Source: Hyphomicrobiaceae bacterium
GTDB taxonomy: Bacteria; Pseudomonadota; Alphaproteobacteria; Rhizobiales; Hyphomicrobiaceae
Direction: 5' to 3'
DNA length: 64,000 bases
Assembly: GCA_022844275.1 (NCBI GenBank)
Contig: JALHMB010000002.1
Location: 310,001 to 374,000 of the forward strand
Shown: piece by piece, positions 18,936 to 29,638 of the stretch
Layout of the letters: every line of letters starts with the position of its first letter
How positions within the stretch are numbered: position 1 is the first letter of the stretch
Position numbers and translations under genes: made by a program
Notes under the pieces: model-generated
The model's input: the letters and a program-made list of their open reading frames with translations, nothing else
The model's database searches: none
Told to the model about the DNA's origin: nothing

Positions 18936-20878
18936 TCGTTGGTACCGCTGGCCATATCGACCACGGTAAGACGTCACTCGTGCGCGCGCTGACCGGTGTC
19001 GATACCGATCGATTGAAGGAGGAACAGCGTCGCGGCATCACCATAGAACTCGGCTTCGCCTATCTGCCGCGCCCTTCCGGCGACATCATCGGGTTCGTCG
19101 ACGTGCCTGGTCATGAGCGCCTCGTGCACACCATGCTCGCCGGCGCGACGGGCATCGACTTTGCGCTTCTCGTCGTTGCGGCTGACGATGGCGTCATGCC
19201 GCAGACGCGCGAGCATCTCGCGATCATCGATCTGCTCGGCATTCGGCGCGGTGCCGTCGCGCTGAGCAAATGCGATCTCGCCTCGCCCGAGCGTCTTGCA
19301 GAAGTCAGCAACGAAATCCATGCCGCGCTCGCCGGTACTGGCCTTGCCGATGCCGAGGTCGTTCCCATCTCGACAGTGACGAATGAAGGCGTCGCGGATC
19401 TGCTGGCGCTGCTCGATCGCGAGGCGGTGGCGACACGTCTGAGACCAGCGGACGGCCGCTTTCGCCTCGCCATTGACCGCAGCTTCTCGCTGCGCGGTGC
19501 CGGAACGGTTGTGACGGGGACGGTCCTCTCCGGCCGCGTCGCGGTCGGCGACCATGTGATGACCTCACCTGCCGGGCTCGAGGCGCGTGTGCGCTCGGTG
19601 CACGCTCAGAATACGGCCGCAACGCTCGGGCTTGCCGGGCAGCGTTGTGCGATTGCTCTCGTGGGGCCGAAGATCGATCTAGAAAGCGTCGTGCGTGGCG
19701 ATGTGCTGCTCGATCCGACGCTGCATAGCCCGACGAACCGCATCGACGTTACGCTCAAGCTCCTGCCAAGCGAGCGCAAGGCCATCTCGCAGTGGCTGCC
19801 CGTAAAATTCCATCATGGCTCGGCGGAGCGCAATGCCCGCGTGCTTGCGCTCAAGTCAGGCGGCATTGTGCCGGGCGATGGTGACTACGCGCAGATCATG
19901 CTCGACCGTCCGGCCGCCATGGCAGCCGGCGATCGCTTCGTGCTCCGCGATTCCGCCGCTTCGCGAACGATCGGCGGCGGGACGATCCTCGACCTGCGTC
20001 CGCCCGAGCGCCATCGCGCGACGCCGGCACGCCGCGCGGAGCTCGAAATACTGAGCGATCACGATCCGATGGTCGTCCTGCGCAGACTGCTCGAAGGTGG
20101 CCGCAGCTTCATCGATCTCGCCGCCTTCTTCCGCGACCGCGCCGCGGCCGGCGCTCTTGTCGACGAGGCCGTGAAGGCATTCGGTCTCGTGACATTCGTC
20201 GATGGCGATCGCGTCGTCGCCCTCACTGCCGAGGCGTGGCAGGCTTATGCAACTGAAGTGGCTGCCACACTCGATCGCTTTCATGTAGAGAAGCCTGATC
20301 TTCCGGGCCTCGGCCAGGAGCGCCTGCGGCTGGCGCTCAGTCCGCGTCTGCCGGCGCCAGCCTTCGCTCGCGCGCTGCAACGGCTTGTCGCGGAGGGGCA
20401 GGTCATTCTCGACCGCTCCTGGGTGCGCCGGCCAGGCCACGAGGTCCGCCTCTCGCCGGAGGAGGAGAAAATCTGGTCGCGGATCGCGCCGATGCTCGGT
20501 GGGGAGGCGCGTTTCCGTCCACCGCGGGTGCGTGACATCGCCAAGTCCTTGCAGATCGATGAAGGTTTCATCCGGCGTCTCTTCAAGCTCGCCGCGCGCC
20601 GCGGCGATGTGGACGAGATCGCACAGGACCACTATTTTCTCGGGCCCACGGTGGTCGAGATGGCGGACGCGGCGCGCGCGCTCGCGGCGGCGGATGCGGG
20701 TGGGGAATTCACCGTCATTGCGTTTCGCGATCGCCTGGACAACGGCCGCAAGGTCGCCATACATATCTTGGAGTTCTTCGATCGCCAGGGACTAACCATG
20801 CGGCGCGGCGACATTCGCCGCATCAACCCGCACAAGCGAGACCTGTTTTCGCGCGCGCAGGCCGAGGTGGCCGCGTAG
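18932..20878 (+). CDS. selB: Selenocysteine-specific elongation factor
   Basis: SelB delivers Sec-tRNA(Sec) to UGA codons placed before a SECIS hairpin. 648 residues. The N-terminal GTPase has G1 GHIDHGKTS (residues 5-13), the switch region [13 protein letters not shown]3 DVPGH and G4 SKCD. EF-Tu-like domains II and III follow, then a winged-helix C-terminal part (about residues 370-648) that would bind the SECIS RNA, ending in the [13 protein letters not shown] region. It is followed six bases later by tRNA-Sec on the same strand. Confidence 0.96.
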   Translation: MIVGTAGHIDHGKTSLVRALTGVDTDRLKEEQRRGITIELGFAYLPRPSGDIIGFVDVPGHERLVHTMLAGATGIDFALLVVAADDGVMPQTREHLAIIDLLGIRRGAVALSKCDLASPERLAEVSNEIHAALAGTGLADAEVVPISTVTNEGVADLLALLDREAVATRLRPADGRFRLAIDRSFSLRGAGTVVTGTVLSGRVAVGDHVMTSPAGLEARVRSVHAQNTAATLGLAGQRCAIALVGPKIDLESVVRGDVLLDPTLHSPTNRIDVTLKLLPSERKAISQWLPVKFHHGSAERNARVLALKSGGIVPGDGDYAQIMLDRPAAMAAGDRFVLRDSAASRTIGGGTILDLRPPERHRATPARRAELEILSDHDPMVVLRRLLEGGRSFIDLAAFFRDRAAAGALVDEAVKAFGLVTFVDGDRVVALTAEAWQAYATEVAATLDRFHVEKPDLPGLGQERLRLALSPRLPAPAFARALQRLVAEGQVILDRSWVRRPGHEVRLSPEEEKIWSRIAPMLGGEARFRPPRVRDIAKSLQIDEGFIRRLFKLAARRGDVDEIAQDHYFLGPTVVEMADAARALAAADAGGEFTVIAFRDRLDNGRKVAIHILEFFDRQGLTMRRGDIRRINPHKRDLFSRAQAEVAA

Positions 20879-20884
20879 TGCGAC

Positions 20885-20979
20885 GGAAGAGAAACGCTCC
20901 CGGTGGGGCGGCCGGACTTCAAATCCGGAGAGGGTCGCGAGACGGCTCTCGGTGGGTTCGACTCCTGCCTCTTCCGCCA
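20885..20979 (+). tRNA. selC: tRNA-Sec (anticodon UCA)
   Basis: 95-base tRNA with encoded CCA. Acceptor GGAAGAG/CTCTTCC. The anticodon stem CCGGA/TCCGG encloses CTTCAAA with anticodon UCA at 20919-20921. A long variable arm begins GAGAG and ends CTCTC. The T arm is GTGGG-TTCGACT-CCTGC with two wobble pairs, and G73 precedes CCA. Twelve bases lie between the T loop and G73, so the acceptor plus T helix counts 12 pairs (7+5) rather than the 13 (8+5) of E. coli. It lies six bases after selB and is likely co-transcribed with it. Confidence 0.95.
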
Positions 20980-21216
20980 ATCTTTGGGCTTCGTTTTTGG
21001 CGATCCCACCACTCATCATCAACCTGGTGAGCTGCGTTCGACATCTCTATCGCATCGCCCTCGATGCCGAGAGATCCGACATCCCCAGCGGGCTGAGCCC
21101 GGCGATGTAGACCTATCTAGATCGCCGACCTACTGTGCTAGCGGACGTGGCCTCCCACTCCACGCCATCTTCATCCACGGCGCCGTAGAGCAGCGCTCGC
21201 ACACTGAAGTTTGTCA

Positions 21217-21687
21217 ATGCCAAGCGCGCCGCCGACTATCCGCATTCTCGTCGATGCCGACGCCTGTCCGGTCAAGGATGAGATCGTGCGGGTGGCCGAG
21301 CGACATGGACTCACCACTATCTTCGTTTCGAACGCCTGGATGCGGCTGCCGGAAAGTCACCTGGTCGAGCGTCGCATCGTTACTGAGGGCCCGGACGCGG
21401 CCGACGATTGGATTGCCGACGAAATCGTGGCCGCCGATATTTGCGTGACCCAGGATATCCCACTCGCCGACCGGTGTCTGAAGAAGGGGGCCCGGGCGCT
21501 GTCACCCACTGGGCGGCCGTTCACTCCTGACAATATTGGCATGTCCAGGGCGATGCGCGACTTGAAGGCTCACCTCCGTGAAACCGGCGACATGCGAGGC
21601 GGCCCACCGGCTTTCGCCAAGGGTGATCGCTCGCGCTTCCTGCAGGCGCTCGAGCAGACCGTGCAGGACATCCTCCGCGGTCGGTGA
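21217..21687 (+). CDS. YaiI/YqxD family protein (DUF188)
   Basis: 156-residue conserved protein of the DUF188 family, with the characteristic ILVDADACPVK (residues 9-19) and late SPTGRPFT and DNIG blocks. The fold belongs to the PIN-like nuclease superfamily, with acidic residues D12 and D14 and a later D in TQDIPLADRC as possible metal ligands. The biological role of the family is not established. ATG 21217 is chosen over a TTG two codons earlier. It is the first gene after tRNA-Sec. Confidence 0.9.
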   Translation: MPSAPPTIRILVDADACPVKDEIVRVAERHGLTTIFVSNAWMRLPESHLVERRIVTEGPDAADDWIADEIVAADICVTQDIPLADRCLKKGARALSPTGRPFTPDNIGMSRAMRDLKAHLRETGDMRGGPPAFAKGDRSRFLQALEQTVQDILRGR

Positions 21688-21809
21688 GGCTGGCGTCAGC
21701 TGTCGAAAATGTATCGGATGACTTGCGCGGGCGGCACTCCCGAGAGCTTCGAGGTTTTGATAGCGTTCCACCCCCATCGAAGTCCCATCGGGCTTCCGGG
21801 GAGGCATAC

Positions 21810-23429
21810 GTGCATAGCAGCGACATTCAAGTCTACGACTTCATCGTGGTAGGTGCCGGTTCTGCTGGCGCAGCCGTGGCACATCGGTTGTCGGAAAACC
21901 CGCGCAATCGCGTTTTGCTGCTGGAGGCCGGCCGGGCCAGCCATCCTTGGTCGCGCATTCCGGCTGGCGCTGCCAAGCTCATTAGCAACCCCGCCGCCAA
22001 CTGGCTTTACACCTCGGAGCCCGACGCCAATACAAACGGCCGGCGCATTCCAGTACCGCGCGGACGCTTGCTCGGCGGCTCGAGCGCCATCAACGGCAAT
22101 GCGTTCGTGCGCGGGCAGAGACAAGATTTCGACACCTGGGCGCAGCTCGGCAACCGCGGCTGGAGCTACCAGGACGTACTGCCGTTCTTCAAGCGCATGG
22201 AAAGCTACGAGGGCGGCGACGAGACACATAGGGGACGCAGCGGCCCGCTACGCGTCACCAATCCACCGCCGACGGACCCGCTCTTCAAAGCGCTGATCAA
22301 GGCAGCCGCGGAAGTCGGCATCCCCTACAATTCCGACTACAACGGCGAGCACCAAGAGGGCATCGCCATGAGCCAAGCGACCATCGCCAACGGGCGACGC
22401 ATGAGCACGGCCCATTGCTACATCGATCCCATCCGCAAACGCCGCAATCTGCGCATCGAGACCAATGCCAGTACCGATGCGCTGTTGCTCGAAGGCAAGC
22501 GCTGCATGGGCGTGAGGTACCGCGTCGGCGACAGCGCGCGTGAGGCGCGTGCAACGCGCGAGGTCGTCGTCAGTGCCGGAGCCGTCAACTCTCCCCAACT
22601 CCTCGAACTCTCCGGTATCGGCCAAGCAGACCGGCTGCGGGGGCTTGGCATCGAGGTCCGCCACGCTTTGCCCGGTGTCGGCGAAAATCTGCGCGATCAC
22701 TATGCGCCGCGGACCCGCTGGGCTATCGATGCCAAAGGAGTGACCTACAATGATCGCGGGCGGGGGCTGGGCCTCGTTCGCCAGGCCATTCAGTGGGCTC
22801 TGCGCGGAGATGGTATGCTGGGCATGGTGTCTGCCCCGGTGCGTGCGTTCGTGCGCTCCCGCGAGGGCCTGGAAGCCCCGGACCTGCTGCTCGGCTGGGT
22901 GCCAATGCTGACTGAGATGCGCCCTAAGGGGCCGGTGATCTCCGTCGAATCAGGCCTGACCTGCTACGCGCATCCCATGCGGCCGGAAAGCACCGGCACC
23001 ATCCACATCACCTCGGCCGATCCTCGTCGTGCGCCTGAGATCCGCTTCAACTTCCTCTCCGCGGCCATCGACGCCGAGCTGACCGTGCGTGCGATCCGCA
23101 TCGCGCGCGAGATCATGTATGCGCCAGCCCTGGCATCGATGCAGGTGCGTGAACTCGGCCCTGGCCCCGAGCGCACCACGGACGAAGAGATCCTGGACTG
23201 GGTGCGCCAAGTCGGTGAAACCACCTATCACCCCGTCGGGACGTGCAAAATGGGGTCCGACGCGATGGCAGTGGTCGACGAGCGCCTGCGCGTGCGATGC
23301 ATTCAAGGACTGCGTGTGGCCGATGCCTCGATCATGCCGACACTCACCTCGGGCAACACCAACGCGCCAGCCATCATGATCGGTGAGAAGGCCGCCGCCA
23401 TGGTGCTCGAGGACGCGGCAGCGGCATGA
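21810..23429 (+). CDS. GMC family oxidoreductase (choline dehydrogenase-like)
   Basis: FAD-dependent alcohol dehydrogenase/oxidase of the glucose-methanol-choline family, 539 residues. The ADP-binding motif is VVGAGSAGAAVA near the start, GGSSAINGNAFVRGQ is GMC signature 1, GAVNSPQLLELSGIG is signature 2, and the catalytic HPVGTCKMG histidine with a later NTNAPAIMIGEKAA asparagine lies near the C-terminus. GTG 21810 has GGGGAGG about nine bases upstream; a GTG that overlaps the DUF188 stop would add 42 uncharacteristic residues. Substrate unknown: choline, alkanols and polyethylene glycol are family examples. Confidence 0.9.
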   Translation: MHSSDIQVYDFIVVGAGSAGAAVAHRLSENPRNRVLLLEAGRASHPWSRIPAGAAKLISNPAANWLYTSEPDANTNGRRIPVPRGRLLGGSSAINGNAFVRGQRQDFDTWAQLGNRGWSYQDVLPFFKRMESYEGGDETHRGRSGPLRVTNPPPTDPLFKALIKAAAEVGIPYNSDYNGEHQEGIAMSQATIANGRRMSTAHCYIDPIRKRRNLRIETNASTDALLLEGKRCMGVRYRVGDSAREARATREVVVSAGAVNSPQLLELSGIGQADRLRGLGIEVRHALPGVGENLRDHYAPRTRWAIDAKGVTYNDRGRGLGLVRQAIQWALRGDGMLGMVSAPVRAFVRSREGLEAPDLLLGWVPMLTEMRPKGPVISVESGLTCYAHPMRPESTGTIHITSADPRRAPEIRFNFLSAAIDAELTVRAIRIAREIMYAPALASMQVRELGPGPERTTDEEILDWVRQVGETTYHPVGTCKMGSDAMAVVDERLRVRCIQGLRVADASIMPTLTSGNTNAPAIMIGEKAAAMVLEDAAAA

Positions 23430-23505
23430 GGGCGAGAGCGGCTCTCCGCACATCTGCTGCATCGAGCTCAGGGGCAGGCCAACGCCATGCCAAGATGGCC
23501 GAGGC

Positions 23506-24645
23506 CTAAAGCCGAGGGATCCAACCTGGACGGCTCAACAGGTACTCGACCATTCGTGGCGGAATACTCAATGCTTTAGCGATCTCGTTCTCATCGTTCG
23601 GTAGTCCCGGAAGGATTGAGGCTTCTCTATTGCTTCGTATTTTGGATAGCCACTCCGGATCAACCACCACAGCGCGTCCCACGGCAATCAGATCAGCGCC
23701 CAATTCGATCGCACCCTCAGCATCAGCGCACGTTCTAATCCCACCACTGGCCATGACTGCACAGCGACCTGCTATGACGCGGGAAATTTCTGTAATGGGA
23801 CTCACTGTGGGAGCATGTCTTTGCGCGATTGGAGTTTTGTAGTCGCGCGTCTCGCTCGTCGGTCGGCTCATCCGATAATCGTCGAGAGAAATGGAGATGT
23901 AGTCGAGCTTCAGCTTGGCAAGTTCATTGCAAAGCAACTTGGAGTCCTCGAGCGCATATCCATCTGATTCGGCTTCAAACGGTGTAACGCGAAATCCCGC
24001 GATCATCTTCGGACCGACGGCGTCGCGAACTGCTTGTGCAACCGCGAGAGCAAAATTCATACGCTTTGCAAGCGTGCCCCCCCAATGATCATCGCGGTGG
24101 TTCGCTCGTGGTGAGAAGAATTGATGAACCGCGTAGTGATTAGCTCCATGGATTTCGACGCCGTCGAAGCCAGCCTTTCGAGCGAGAGACGCAGCCTTTC
24201 CAAAGCTCGCAATCAGGGCTTCAATTTCAGCCGCCGTCATCGCCCTCGGCGTTTTTGCTCCCGGGCGCAGTGACGCAACTGCAGACGGCGCACGCAGGCA
24301 GTGCTCGCCTATCAACTCGGGCTTTGCGATGCGGCCACCGTCATATATTTGGAGGATCGCAAGCCCCTGTGAAGCACGCAATGCCTCAGCGAGTTGGCCG
24401 AGACTGGACACGTGTCCATCGTGTGCCGCGCCTATGCCGAGCCAAGATCGCCCGTTCTCGTCGACGTAAGCGGCAGAAGAAATACTTGCTCCGAATCCAT
24501 TGGCAGAACGTCGCCGGACAAATTCGAGTTCGCCTTCGGTCGCGGTCCCATCGTCATTGGATGCATTTGTTGTCAGGGGAGCAATCGCAAGACGATTTGC
24601 CATCTCTCGCCCGCAGTTGAACCTGAAAGGAGACCAAACAACCAT
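23506..24645 (-). CDS. Old Yellow Enzyme / NADH:flavin oxidoreductase family protein
   Basis: FMN-dependent ene-reductase-like protein of 379 residues. The N-terminus REMANRLAIAPLTTNASND is close to the YqjM/OYE loop that contacts FMN. GVEIHGANHYAVHQFFSP carries the conserved His-Asn pair, and GGIRTCADAEGAIELGADL binds the FMN phosphate. Base composition is visibly lower in GC than in most of the window, hinting at separate ancestry. ATG 24645 follows AGGAGA. It converges on the GMC oxidoreductase. It may reduce an activated alkene; substrate is not known. Confidence 0.88.
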   Translation of the reverse strand: MVVWSPFRFNCGREMANRLAIAPLTTNASNDDGTATEGELEFVRRRSANGFGASISSAAYVDENGRSWLGIGAAHDGHVSSLGQLAEALRASQGLAILQIYDGGRIAKPELIGEHCLRAPSAVASLRPGAKTPRAMTAAEIEALIASFGKAASLARKAGFDGVEIHGANHYAVHQFFSPRANHRDDHWGGTLAKRMNFALAVAQAVRDAVGPKMIAGFRVTPFEAESDGYALEDSKLLCNELAKLKLDYISISLDDYRMSRPTSETRDYKTPIAQRHAPTVSPITEISRVIAGRCAVMASGGIRTCADAEGAIELGADLIAVGRAVVVDPEWLSKIRSNREASILPGLPNDENEIAKALSIPPRMVEYLLSRPGWIPRL

Positions 24646-24759
24646 CGATCAAACCTCCGATATTCTTGGGCTGGGCGACTGCGACCCGCGAATGCAGCCC
24701 TCTTCTGCGAGCAGGGCATCTGTCGCGCGCGAGGCGAGCGCATCAGCCCCGCCGTGGCC

Positions 24760-24924
24760 GTGGTCTAGATATCCACGCCAGCGGGCGGGATTGACGGACT
24801 GCCTGTGCCCACGGGAAGCGGTTGCATCGAGGATCTTCTCGATCCGCCCGCGCACTCGAGATTCCGTTTCGGGTTCAGCCAACCAGATAGGCTTCAATAC
24901 CGTTCGATCTGCCGAGCGCTCCGG
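24760..24924 (-). pseudogene. Tyrosine integrase fragment (core-binding domain only)
   Basis: The minus-strand frame reads ERSADRTVLKPIWLAEPE, then TESRVRGRIEKILDAT and NPARWRGYLDH. This closely resembles the middle of the P4-type integrases common in alphaproteobacteria (consensus PIW...PETASRVRGRIE.VLDWA...NPARWRGHLD). Similarity stops abruptly after YLDH, and no catalytic R-H-R-Y domain or complete N-terminus can be found. It is a dead remnant of an integrative element near the far end of the region behind selC. Confidence 0.7.
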
Positions 24925-24964
24925 CGATTGGTCACTCGCGCCACCGCAGCCTCCCAGCCAGTCT

Positions 24965-25138
24965 CTATCCCATCATTGATGCGCAGAATTCAAGAAAGAA
25001 GCGCTGCACCGCGGAGATAAATGACGGCTTGAATTCTCCTGATAGATCGTGAAGCCTCGGGCTGGCGGATGCCTTCTCGGCAAATTCATCAAAATGGCAG
25101 CGGGTGAGTGTAGTCTGGGCGTCCGATTTCAGATCAGC
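24965..25138 (-). other. Open frame of unknown origin in the 24.65-25.16 kb gap
   Basis: A stop-to-stop frame of about 57 codons with protein-like composition (for example FDEFAEKASASPRLHDL and ISAVQRFFLEFC), ending TAG at 24965. No plausible ATG, GTG or TTG start exists inside it. It may be the tail of another gene destroyed when the integrase was lost. The rest of the 516-base gap between the OYE homologue and amn shows nothing recognisable apart from the integrase fragment. Confidence 0.3.
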
Positions 25139-25161
25139 CTAGACATCGTGGTGATTGCAGC

Positions 25162-26634
25162 ATGGTTGTCACAGGTGAGCGGCACGGCTTGACGCCCGAG
25201 GAGGCCATCGATCGGCTGGAGCGGGATCATGCTGCGGCCTGCAGTGCGTTGCGCGATGCCCTGGCGCGCTACGCGACGGCCGGCGTCGTTCCGACTGCCG
25301 ATGAGCGCGTTCGCTTTCGCTATCCGGAGCTGCGCGTGAACTGGCAAGCTGGCGAGCCCGTTCCCTTCACGCGCCGGGCCTGGGCGAAGTTCCAGACGCC
25401 AGGCCTCTACACCACCAGCGTGACGCAGCCCGCTTTCTTCCGCAGCTATCTGCTCGAGCAACTGCGGCCGCTCGTCGACGAGTTCCGCGCGGAGATCGAC
25501 GTGGGTGTGAGCGATCAGGAGATCCCCTATCCCTTCGTGACCGAAGCTGGCGATGAGTTCGTCCACGGCAGCCTTTCGGTCGCCGAGCTCGCACGGTATT
25601 TCCCGACGCCGCTGCTCTCGAACGTCGGCGACGAGATTGCCGATGGGCTGTGGCGGTTCGAGCCGGGGCGTCCGCGCCCGCTCGCGCTCTTCGACGCCGT
25701 GCGCGTCGATTTCTCCTTGCGCCGCCTCGCGCACTATACCGGCGTCGATTGGCGCACGATCCAGCCTTGGATCCTCTTCACCAACTACCAGCGCTACGTC
25801 GACCAGTTCGTGGATTGGAGCCTTGGGGAGCTGCGCCGGCCGGACAGCCCCTACGCGGAACTTGCCTTGCCGGGCGGAAGCATCGTTCGACGCGGCGTCG
25901 ACAGAGACGCAGCCATCGCACTCGCCGCGGCTGCGCCCTGGCACCGCTACCAGATGCCCGCCTACAATCTCGCGCGCGCCGACGGTCAAGGCGGCATCAC
26001 GCTGATCAACATCGGCGTAGGCCCGTCGAATGCCAAGACAGCCACGGATCATCTCGCGGTGCTGCGGCCACACTGCTGGCTGATGATCGGCCACTGTGGC
26101 GGCCTGCGGCAGTCTCAGACGATCGGTGACTACGTGCTCGCGCACGGTTATCTGCGGCGCGACCGCATTCTCGATGATCTGGTGCCGCCCGAGATCCCGG
26201 TGCCGGCGCTTGCCGAGGTTCAGGTGGCCTTGCAGGAGGCCGCGGAGCAGGTCACAGGCGAGCACGGCGAGGCATTGAAGCGGCGACTGCGAACGGGCAC
26301 CGTCGTGAGCTACGATGACCGCAATTGGGAGCTACGCTGGTCGCAGGAGCGGCGTCGCATCAATCTCGGCCGGGCCATCGCTGTCGACATGGAGAGCGCA
26401 GCGCTCGCAACCCAGGGCTATCGCCTGCGCGTTCCTTATGGAACGCTGCTCTGCGTCTCGGACAAGCCGCTGCATGGCGAGATCAAGCTGCCCGGCGCGG
26501 CTACGAGCTTCTATCAGCGCGCAGTCGGCGAGCATCTGAAGATCGGGCTTGCCGCAATTGATCTCCTGCGTGGACAGCTCAGCTCACTTCACTCGCGCAA
26601 GCTGCGCAGTTTCGACGAGCCGCCGTTCCGGTAG
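25162..26634 (+). CDS. amn: AMP nucleosidase
   Basis: Cytosolic enzyme cleaving AMP to adenine and ribose 5-phosphate, part of purine pool control. 490 residues is normal. The N-terminal AMP nucleosidase domain contains RRAWAKFQTPGLYTTSVTQP, and the C-terminal phosphorylase-like domain has INIGVGPSNAKTATDHLAVL and GHCGGLR, ending with VDMESAALATQGYRLRVPYG, the purine/ribose-binding segment. ATG 25162 is the first start and fits the family. It is monocistronic and converges on the peptide transporter operon with 24 bases between. Confidence 0.94.
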   Translation: MVVTGERHGLTPEEAIDRLERDHAAACSALRDALARYATAGVVPTADERVRFRYPELRVNWQAGEPVPFTRRAWAKFQTPGLYTTSVTQPAFFRSYLLEQLRPLVDEFRAEIDVGVSDQEIPYPFVTEAGDEFVHGSLSVAELARYFPTPLLSNVGDEIADGLWRFEPGRPRPLALFDAVRVDFSLRRLAHYTGVDWRTIQPWILFTNYQRYVDQFVDWSLGELRRPDSPYAELALPGGSIVRRGVDRDAAIALAAAAPWHRYQMPAYNLARADGQGGITLINIGVGPSNAKTATDHLAVLRPHCWLMIGHCGGLRQSQTIGDYVLAHGYLRRDRILDDLVPPEIPVPALAEVQVALQEAAEQVTGEHGEALKRRLRTGTVVSYDDRNWELRWSQERRRINLGRAIAVDMESAALATQGYRLRVPYGTLLCVSDKPLHGEIKLPGAATSFYQRAVGEHLKIGLAAIDLLRGQLSSLHSRKLRSFDEPPFR

Positions 26635-26658
26635 TTCCGAAGATCGGCCGCGCGTTCG

Positions 26659-27662
26659 CTACGCCGTGGTGAGCGGGGCGCCGTCGCCGCCGACCGGGCG
26701 GCGCAGGCACGCGACGTGATGACCGGGCGCGACCTCGAGAAGTGGCGGATCGGTCTGCTTGCATTCCGGCAGCGCGAAGGGGCAGCGCGTGTGGAAGCGG
26801 CAACCCGACGGCGGGTTCATCGGGCTCGGCACGTCGCCCTGCAGGATGATGCGCTCGCGTCGCGCGCCGGTTTCCAGCGAAGGCGCGGCCGCGAGCAGTG
26901 CTTCGGTATAAGGGTGCAGCGGCGCGCCGAAGAGATCGGCATTGTCGGCAAGCTCGACAATGCGGCCGAGGTACATGACCGCAACGCGATGCCCGATGTG
27001 CTCGACAACGGCGAGATCGTGCGACACGAAGAGGTACGCAAGCTCGAACTGCTCCTGCAAGTCGATCAGCAGGTTGAGAACCTGCGCCTGCACCGAGACA
27101 TCCAGCGCCGAGACCGGCTCATCGGCAATGATCAGGCTCGGGTTCACGGCGAGTGCACGTGCAATGCCAAGACGCTGGCGCTGTCCGCCGGAAAACTCGT
27201 GCGGATACTTGTGCACGGCTTCGGGGCGCAGGCCGACGTGCTCGAAGAGCGCCGCGATGCGCCGCTCCAGCTCGGCGCCCTGTGCGAGGGCGAAGTTTGT
27301 CAGCGGCTCGCCGACGATGTCGCCTGCTGACAGGCGCGGATTGAGCGAGGAATAGGGGTCCTGGAAGACCATCTGCATTTCGCGGCGCTGGGCACGGAGC
27401 GCTTCGCTGCCGAGAGCCGTGATGTCGACGCCATTGAGTTCTATCGAGCCGGCTGTCGGCTCCTCGAGACGGGTGATGCTCCGCGCGACCGTGGACTTGC
27501 CACAGCCCGATTCACCCACAAGGCAGAGCGTCTCGCCGCGGCGGATCTCGAAGGACACACCATCGACGGCCTGCACATGGGCAACGACGCGCGAAAGCAC
27601 GCCGCGATGGACCGGGAAGTGCTTCTTGAGATCCCTCACTCTCAGAACGACTTCTGCGGAAC

Positions 27663-27666
<4 letters not shown>
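26659..27666 (-). CDS. Dipeptide/oligopeptide ABC transporter ATP-binding protein (DppF/OppF type)
   Basis: 335-residue ATPase. Walker [10 protein letters not shown] (about residues 51-59), signature [15 protein letters not shown], Walker B LIIADEP, and the C-terminal oligopeptide-transporter extension with [15 protein letters not shown], whose cysteines bind an iron-sulfur cluster in DppDF-type systems. It is the last gene of a six-gene minus-strand operon and overlaps the DppD-type gene by ATGA. It energises uptake of small peptides or related amides. Confidence 0.93.
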
Positions 27667-28739
<1,073 letters not shown>

Positions 28740-28749
28740 CTAGCGGACC

Positions 28750-29628
28750 TCACATGCGGCGCGAGATGCGTGGGTCGAGCGTATCGCGCAATCCATCGCC
28801 GACGAGGTTGATCGCCAGCACGGTGATGGCGAGGCAGAGTCCCGGAAAGAATATGATCCACGGCGCGATCTGGAAGAACGTGCGGCCGAGCGAGATAACA
28901 TTTCCCCAGCTCGGAATCTCGGGCGGCGTGCCGGCGCCGAGAAAGGAAAGGCCGGCCTCAGTGAGGATCGCCGAGGCGCACACGTACGTCGCCTGCACGA
29001 TGAGCGGCGCAACAGTGTTGGGCAGAATATGGCGCACCATGATCCGCCAGTTGCGCGTGCCGCTCGATATGGCCGCCTCGATGTAGGGTCGCCCGCGTAC
29101 CGAGAGCACGACGCTGCGCACGAGGCGTGCGACGCGCGGTATCTCGGGGATCGAGATGGCGATGATGACGATGAAGAGGCTCGCCTTCATCAGCGTGATG
29201 AGAGCGATCGCGAGCAGGATCGCAGGAATGGCCATCATGCCGTCCATGAGGCGCATGAGGATGGTATCGACGGTCTTGTAGAAGCCGCAGAGCACGCCGA
29301 CCACGAGACCGATGAACGTCGCCAGTACGGCGACACAGAGCCCGATGATGAGCGAGATGCGCGTGCCGTAGACGACGCGGCTGTAGACGTCGCGGCCGAA
29401 CTGGTCCGTACCGAACCAGAAGGTCTCGGAAGGACGCTTCAGGCGATTGGTCGGCTCGAACTGGAGGGGATCGCCGGCGAGCCATGGTGCCAGGACGGCG
29501 ATGACGACAAGCGCCAGCAGGATCAGCGTGCCGCCGACGATCGTCTTGTTCCGCCGGGCCCACGTGAGCGCTCCTTTGGCGGGCGATCGCGCCGTCGCGG
29601 CAGTCGGTCCAGCGGTCATCGTTGCCAT
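28750..29628 (-). CDS. Dipeptide-type ABC transporter permease (DppC)
   Basis: 292-residue inner-membrane permease. About six hydrophobic segments, with the first near residues 31-51 and the rest in the conserved binding-protein-dependent domain after residue 95. The EAA loop that touches the ATPases reads EAAISSGTRNWRIMVRHILPN. The N-terminal extension before the first segment is typical of DppC/OppC. It lies ten bases after dppB and ten before dppD in the same operon. Confidence 0.92.
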   Translation of the reverse strand: MATMTAGPTAATARSPAKGALTWARRNKTIVGGTLILLALVVIAVLAPWLAGDPLQFEPTNRLKRPSETFWFGTDQFGRDVYSRVVYGTRISLIIGLCVAVLATFIGLVVGVLCGFYKTVDTILMRLMDGMMAIPAILLAIALITLMKASLFIVIIAISIPEIPRVARLVRSVVLSVRGRPYIEAAISSGTRNWRIMVRHILPNTVAPLIVQATYVCASAILTEAGLSFLGAGTPPEIPSWGNVISLGRTFFQIAPWIIFFPGLCLAITVLAINLVGDGLRDTLDPRISRRM

Positions 29629-29638
29629 CAGTTCGGTC

